Positions 6,101-10,162 of a DNA stretch of 10,162 nucleotides are shown piece after piece (the first letter of the stretch is position 1; every line of letters starts with the position of its first letter). The stretch spans positions 1 through 10,162 of the forward strand of contig JAHJCW010000307.1 of NCBI GenBank assembly GCA_018812885.1. Direction: 5' to 3'. A model generated the notes under the pieces. That model had not been told where the DNA came from. It did not search any database and worked only from the letters and a program-made list of their open reading frames with translations. A program made the position numbers and the translations under genes. Origin of the DNA: a bacterium (lineage in GTDB: Bacteria > Fidelibacterota > Marinisomatia > Marinisomatales > JAHJCW01).

Positions 6101-7099
6101 TTAAAAATTTAGAGATAATCCCCAATGCGGAATGTATCCAAATCGTCCAAAATCTTGAATCGCATAATCAACAACAATTCCAAAACCACTCACATAAGCC
6201 TTTGCACCAATACCGGCCGTTAATCCTTCTTCACTTGCGGAATTACCAATTGATTTATATCCTGCGCGTAAGAATACACGTTCCATAAAACCTGCTTCCA
6301 TACCAAAATTAACCGATTCAACATCGTCACTTGGCATGAAAAAATCACTTGCTAATGTTAAACGGACTGCGTCAGTTTTTACTATATCTGAGGAAATTCC
6401 TACTCTAAAGAATAATGGTAAAGGCCATGCATCAGTTTTTAATTTAGCAACGATGGTCTCATTATGACCGCTATTATTAGGATCGAGATCTATTTTATGG
6501 AAAAGATCCTTCCCATCCATTGTCATATCTGAGCCGAAATTGGAAATGCTCATACCAATTCTGAATACTTCGCTTAGCGATTGATATAATAATCCCACGT
6601 CCAATGCCACAGATGAAGCACTTTCATTATGAATTCTCTGACTGATATATTTTAATGAGCCTCCAATTGAAAATCTATTTGTAAGATTGCGTGAATAGGA
6701 TAGACCGGTTACCAAATCAGAAGCTTTCCAATATAAATCTGTGCCGGATTGATTATATAAGTCAGTTATTTCTTCATCACCATAGTCGAGCTGTGTAAAG
6801 AATATGCCAATTGCATTGGATTGATTTAATTTGAGCACTGTAGCTAAAAGATTTACGTTGGTATCAACCAGCCAACTGGCGTTAGAGAACATTGCTTGGC
6901 TTTTGTCTAATCTTGAAATAGCTCCCGGATTCCAATACAAAGTTGATGCATCATCAGCGATAGAAGTAAAGGCGCCTCCCATTGCGATGGATTTTGGACC
7001 TACGCCAATTCCCAGAAATTGGGCAGCAGAAGTACCAACTTTAGACTGAGCTGATATCATCGCAAAAGCAATAACGATTATAATTGTAATTTTCTTCAT
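6101..7099 (-). CDS. PorV/PorQ-family outer-membrane beta-barrel protein
   Basis: A complete 332-residue outer-membrane protein. The signal peptide (1-17, cleavage about ISA|QS) is followed by the hallmark N-terminal segment of the PorV/PorQ family: AAQFLGIGVGPKSIAMGGAF, then SIADDASTLYWNPGAISRLD (about 25-64). The rest consists of alternating strands typical of a FadL/OmpP1-like barrel, for example GLSYSRNLTNRFSIGGSLKY and AGIGAKAYVSGFGIVVDYAI, and it ends in the aromatic LSLNF expected of an outer-membrane strand. In Bacteroidetes PorV carries T9SS cargo from the translocon to the attachment complex, and PorQ/PorZ act in the same machine. Many FCB genomes hold several paralogues beside cargo genes, as here. 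The start overlaps the stop of the upstream secreted-protein gene as ATGA (7096-7099), so translation is probably coupled. I cannot tell which PorV/PorQ subtype this is, nor whether it serves secretion in general or mainly its neighbour. Confidence 0.87.
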   Translation of the reverse strand: MKKITIIIVIAFAMISAQSKVGTSAAQFLGIGVGPKSIAMGGAFTSIADDASTLYWNPGAISRLDKSQAMFSNASWLVDTNVNLLATVLKLNQSNAIGIFFTQLDYGDEEITDLYNQSGTDLYWKASDLVTGLSYSRNLTNRFSIGGSLKYISQRIHNESASSVALDVGLLYQSLSEVFRIGMSISNFGSDMTMDGKDLFHKIDLDPNNSGHNETIVAKLKTDAWPLPLFFRVGISSDIVKTDAVRLTLASDFFMPSDDVESVNFGMEAGFMERVFLRAGYKSIGNSASEEGLTAGIGAKAYVSGFGIVVDYAIQDFGRFGYIPHWGLSLNF

Positions 7100-10000
7100 T
7101 TTATCACCGCCAGTTTACCGGATTGTTTGCCCCCGGTGGGGGAGTCTACGATGTAAAAATATACACCATAGGCAATATCTAAATTTTCCTTAGTCTTTAA
7201 ATCCCAAGTGACTGTTCCTGTGAACATATCTCCGGAGTGTTCTAAAGTTCTAAGATGTTGACCCCGAGAAGTAAAGATATATATTTTTGAGTCACTTGGC
7301 ACATTTTGAAAGAACACTTTCCGTTCACCACGACCACTTGTGATACCCGGAGGTAGGGGAGATTCAAATTCATTAGCCGCTATATACGGATTGGGAACTA
7401 CGCGGATGTTGTTCATATTAGTTTTAGTAATTTCTTTATCAACCTCAGGTACCGGAGTTGTAAATGTAAACACATCACCTTTTCTAAATGGTTTTGTCAT
7501 CGAAATAAATAATGTATCACCTGTTCCAAAATTTAAATCATCTGCTAACGATGTATCTCTTTCAGTAAAGATCATTGACCACGTATAGCGATAATTATCA
7601 TCTTCATCCTTTTCATAGAAATATAGTAGATCAATTGGATCAAGCACTCCTTTCCTACCTATTGCACCATCATAGAAAAAATAGGGGACTTCAACGTTGT
7701 TCGCACGGTCAAATACTTTAAAATTAGTTTTATCACCGGGTGTTGCTGTTGGGAATGTTAAATGATTTAGTGCTTCACCAAACTCCCCATCATTGGAAAA
7801 TACTATCATATAATCACTGGGCATTTTAATTGGTTTTCCAAATATATTAGATGCAGCAGCACCAATACTAATCTGATATGTTTGATTACCATCATTTTTA
7901 TTCCAATTCGATCCATCTTCAGTTGTCCACCAATAGGTTAATGAATCAATAGGAGCAATAGTCCAATAATCATATTTAGTAGTTACCTGATTAAGTAACG
8001 GACTATTTTCAAATAACAATCTTACACCGTCAAATGTTTTGGTGTCGGCAGTTTCCGGAGCATAGGGAGTTTTATCGGAATTATTCCAAGGCGATTTTTG
8101 AATATATGGATCTTTATAAATTGGGTAATATTCAAATGAAATTTCATGTTCATCCGATCCTAATGCATCATGAAACACAGCCCGAAATTTCCCGCTAGTA
8201 TAAAGGAGTTCAAAATTATCTTCCGGTACAATATTCCCAATACTATTTTTTAGTACGACCGTTTCAGGTATAATATTATTATACGGTAATTGTATTGTCA
8301 AAGTATCATTTGGTATAAATTTAAATGTTATTGGAGTCAAATCGTGGACAATGTAATAAGTAGTAATCGGAGCAAATTCATCATTATCGTTTTTGTCTAC
8401 ATTATTATCACTATTGTCAGGCAATCCATTATTATTTCTATCATCTGAAATAGTCCAATCATTGTCATTATCAATGCCATCTGTGGCAGTATCAAAGAAT
8501 TCAACTTGATATTTGTGTCCGGTTAATCTTGTTTCATCAATTATTTCAATGCCAAATGATCCTGTTGCAGGACCCAAGATATGGTTTACTTCTGTTTCAC
8601 TATCTAAAATATATCCAAGTGATTTATTAGTTGGTGTAATTGCTAATGTATTAATATCAGTAATAATATCTCCACTTGGTAAAACTGATATAAATTTTGA
8701 ATTTTCAGCTGGGAAAATATTTTTTTCATTATCGCCATGATCATAAGCTACTAATGCGTAGTAATATGTACGACCATTAACAACGTCTTCATCCACAAAA
8801 CTATGGATAAGCCCACCATCATTACCTAGATAGTAACTGTAGCCTTTTGTTTGTTGAAAAAGTTCATTGGAAGGATAAAAATATCCATTTATTCCATCTT
8901 CTTTATCCCATTGCATGATTGGAATATAACCTTCAACTAAACCATGGGCATTAGTTACGTTTCTTACATCATTAAAATTAGAGTCAGTTGCACGGTAAAG
9001 TTTATAACCTTGGAAATCAAATTGTTTGGTTATTGGATCAGGGTGCTCTTCTGCAATACGATCCCAGTACAATGTTATTTTACCATCACCAGCAACTGCG
9101 TTTAGCGTTGGTTTTCTTGGAGGTGGCGGGAAACGGTAATTATTATTATAAATATTCTGAACAGTTCTTTTATTATTAATTAGGTCATCTAAATCTTCGC
9201 CATAAACCAGGGCTAATGATAAGCGTTCAGTTTGACCGGCTTGTAAGGGGAAATAACCTGAACCATAAATAAAATCTCCATCACTCCCACCTGTCGGTTT
9301 TCCATCGGAAATATTACCGGGCGTGTCAAAAAACCCAGGACGAAGTTTATCCCAAAGCGCTTCATCATCTTTCCACGGATATTGATTTGATGGCTCAAAA
9401 TAATCAAAACTTGTCAGACCTATTTGATCAGATTCATCAACATCAGTTTGATCAAAATTGGGTTCACCAGGAGTGGGGACTCCATCGCCTTCACCGTAAT
9501 CATAAGTGTCAGATATTCCGTCCGCACCCAGGTCATCAAAATCTATATCCCAATCATTGTCATTGTCAATCCCATCGTCACGACGTTCATCTATCATTGT
9601 ATTATCAATATTTGGATTATTTATGTAATCGATATAGGCACGTGGATTTAAAATATCAAATAGCACTTTTCCATTTTGATCAATCCTACGCTGACGATAA
9701 TGAAGATAGTAGTTTTCATCTATTAAACCATCTAGATCATTATCAATCCCATCATAAGCATTTGGATTGACGATTCTATCACCTTGTGTATTTAGGATTA
9801 TATTTCCTTCTACCAGTTTAGTAACTCCAGGATGGATACTTAATGTTTTCCCCCTTGTTTGTAATTCAACAGGCGCTGGATTTGTAATTAAGAATTCGGA
9901 ACGATTATATACATCATTAATTAGAATTACTTTACTACCAACATTTATCAAAGTTGAATCAAAATCTTCTTCTTCAAAAGTAGGGACAAATGTAGTACCC

Positions 10001-10162
10001 TCGTAATCTGCATAATCTCCATCATTATCAATTCCATCGAAAGGATTACCGGGACTTTCTAAAAAGGCGTATCCAACCATTCCTACAGGTCCTACCCAAT
10101 TTGGATTACGACTAACGTCATTATCGTAGTCCCCTGTATATGTAATATCATCATTTACATCA
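7096..10162 (-). CDS. Large secreted protein with DGIDND motifs, FN3-like region and T9SS-like C-terminus (5' end outside window)
   Basis: Partial: the reading frame stays open to the window edge at 10161, so the first Met seen at 10080 is internal and at least 1,021 residues are present. Residues here count from that Met. The protein is acidic and Asp/Asn-rich, with four DGIDND motifs (15, 110, 169, 534) often continued by Asp-rich tails such as GLIDEN and GLPDNSDNN, which resemble calcium-binding loops. A conserved block with FPLQAGQTERLSLALVYGED (277-296) leads into a fibronectin type III-like region (about 318-470: KPTLNAVAGDGKITLYWD, FQGYKLYRATD, RTYYYALVAYDHGD). The C-terminus (about 888-994: RVVPNPYIAANEFE, KIYIFTSRGQHLRTL, YGVYFYIVDS, GKLAVIK) is a FlgD-Ig-like T9SS sorting domain that differs from the NYPNPFNP type. 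No enzymatic motif is visible. The following PorV/PorQ gene overlaps by ATGA. Exported cell-surface or released function is inferred; the specific role is unknown. Confidence 0.85.
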   Translation of the reverse strand, partial: DVNDDITYTGDYDNDVSRNPNWVGPVGMVGYAFLESPGNPFDGIDNDGDYADYEGTTFVPTFEEEDFDSTLINVGSKVILINDVYNRSEFLITNPAPVELQTRGKTLSIHPGVTKLVEGNIILNTQGDRIVNPNAYDGIDNDLDGLIDENYYLHYRQRRIDQNGKVLFDILNPRAYIDYINNPNIDNTMIDERRDDGIDNDNDWDIDFDDLGADGISDTYDYGEGDGVPTPGEPNFDQTDVDESDQIGLTSFDYFEPSNQYPWKDDEALWDKLRPGFFDTPGNISDGKPTGGSDGDFIYGSGYFPLQAGQTERLSLALVYGEDLDDLINNKRTVQNIYNNNYRFPPPPRKPTLNAVAGDGKITLYWDRIAEEHPDPITKQFDFQGYKLYRATDSNFNDVRNVTNAHGLVEGYIPIMQWDKEDGINGYFYPSNELFQQTKGYSYYLGNDGGLIHSFVDEDVVNGRTYYYALVAYDHGDNEKNIFPAENSKFISVLPSGDIITDINTLAITPTNKSLGYILDSETEVNHILGPATGSFGIEIIDETRLTGHKYQVEFFDTATDGIDNDNDWTISDDRNNNGLPDNSDNNVDKNDNDEFAPITTYYIVHDLTPITFKFIPNDTLTIQLPYNNIIPETVVLKNSIGNIVPEDNFELLYTSGKFRAVFHDALGSDEHEISFEYYPIYKDPYIQKSPWNNSDKTPYAPETADTKTFDGVRLLFENSPLLNQVTTKYDYWTIAPIDSLTYWWTTEDGSNWNKNDGNQTYQISIGAAASNIFGKPIKMPSDYMIVFSNDGEFGEALNHLTFPTATPGDKTNFKVFDRANNVEVPYFFYDGAIGRKGVLDPIDLLYFYEKDEDDNYRYTWSMIFTERDTSLADDLNFGTGDTLFISMTKPFRKGDVFTFTTPVPEVDKEITKTNMNNIRVVPNPYIAANEFESPLPPGITSGRGERKVFFQNVPSDSKIYIFTSRGQHLRTLEHSGDMFTGTVTWDLKTKENLDIAYGVYFYIVDSPTGGKQSGKLAVIK
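8458..10038 (-). repeat. Four dispersed DGIDND-coding motifs
   Basis: Within the large secreted-protein gene the octapeptide DGIDND(G/L/N)D is encoded at 10038-10015, 9753-9730, 9576-9553 and 8481-8458. DNA copies are similar but not identical (GATGGxATTGAxAATGAx pattern), as expected for a conserved protein motif rather than a recent DNA duplication. Three copies lie in the first 180 residues after the Met at 10080 and one lies near residue 534. Each places Asp/Asn at alternate positions, like Ca2+-coordinating loops of thrombospondin type 3 or dockerin repeats. Confidence 0.6.

Noticed and set aside
9387..9770. A 127-codon + strand open frame rich in His and Gln
   Set aside because: It lies antisense to the large secreted protein gene; its composition mirrors the Asp/Asn codons of that gene and there is no RBS or domain.
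7340..10006. Several other + strand open frames of 60-80 codons
   Set aside because: All are antisense shadows of the strongly supported - strand gene, with no plausible start signals or protein motifs.
8458..10038. The recurring DGIDND-coding segments as a CRISPR or DNA repeat array
   Set aside because: Copies are in one reading frame, irregularly spaced, not identical in DNA, and explained by a protein motif.

Overview
The window looks like an AT-rich chromosome segment from a marine-type member of the Fibrobacteres-Chlorobi-Bacteroidetes (FCB) superphylum. Candidatus Marinimicrobia is my first guess, with Ignavibacteria or Calditrichaeota relatives as alternatives. The guess rests on three things: secreted proteins with a C-terminal 'NYPNPFNPTT' sorting domain of the type IX secretion system (T9SS), a PorV/PorQ-family outer-membrane protein, and long secreted proteins carrying Asp/Asn-rich DGIDND motifs. 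No rRNA or other firm taxonomic marker is present.

Left part, + strand (1-2755): a complete translational GTPase gene typA/bipA is followed 7 nt later by a ROK-family sugar kinase, probably a glucokinase. The kinase's Shine-Dalgarno lies inside the end of typA, so the two look co-transcribed. The kinase converges with the next gene, with only 7 bp between the two stop codons.

Right part, - strand (2763-10162), read in transcription order from the right edge. First comes the 3' part of a very large secreted protein, open at the window edge, with DGIDND motifs, a fibronectin type III-like region and a T9SS-like C-terminal domain. A PorV/PorQ-family outer-membrane protein follows, overlapping it by ATGA. 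After a 113-nt gap holding a strong strand-specific hairpin, a 687-residue secreted protein is built of repeated starch-binding-like beta-sandwich modules plus a canonical T9SS sorting domain. After an intrinsic terminator comes a putative lipoprotein esterase with an N-terminal CBM20 starch-binding domain.

Taken together, the - strand genes describe an envelope and secretion locus: cargo proteins sent out by T9SS, a PorV/PorQ-like partner, and surface carbohydrate-binding proteins. Two of the products have starch-binding-type modules and a neighbouring kinase is probably glucose-specific, so a role in alpha-glucan capture is possible. This is inference from gene content only; no glycoside hydrolase is present in the window. 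The most unusual items are the terminator hairpin ending 3-4 nt before the esterase start codon, the near-5'-terminal hairpin ahead of the 687-residue gene, and the ATGA-coupled cargo/PorV-PorQ pair. There is no gene-free stretch longer than about 115 bases. I saw no tRNA, rRNA, CRISPR array or insertion sequence.
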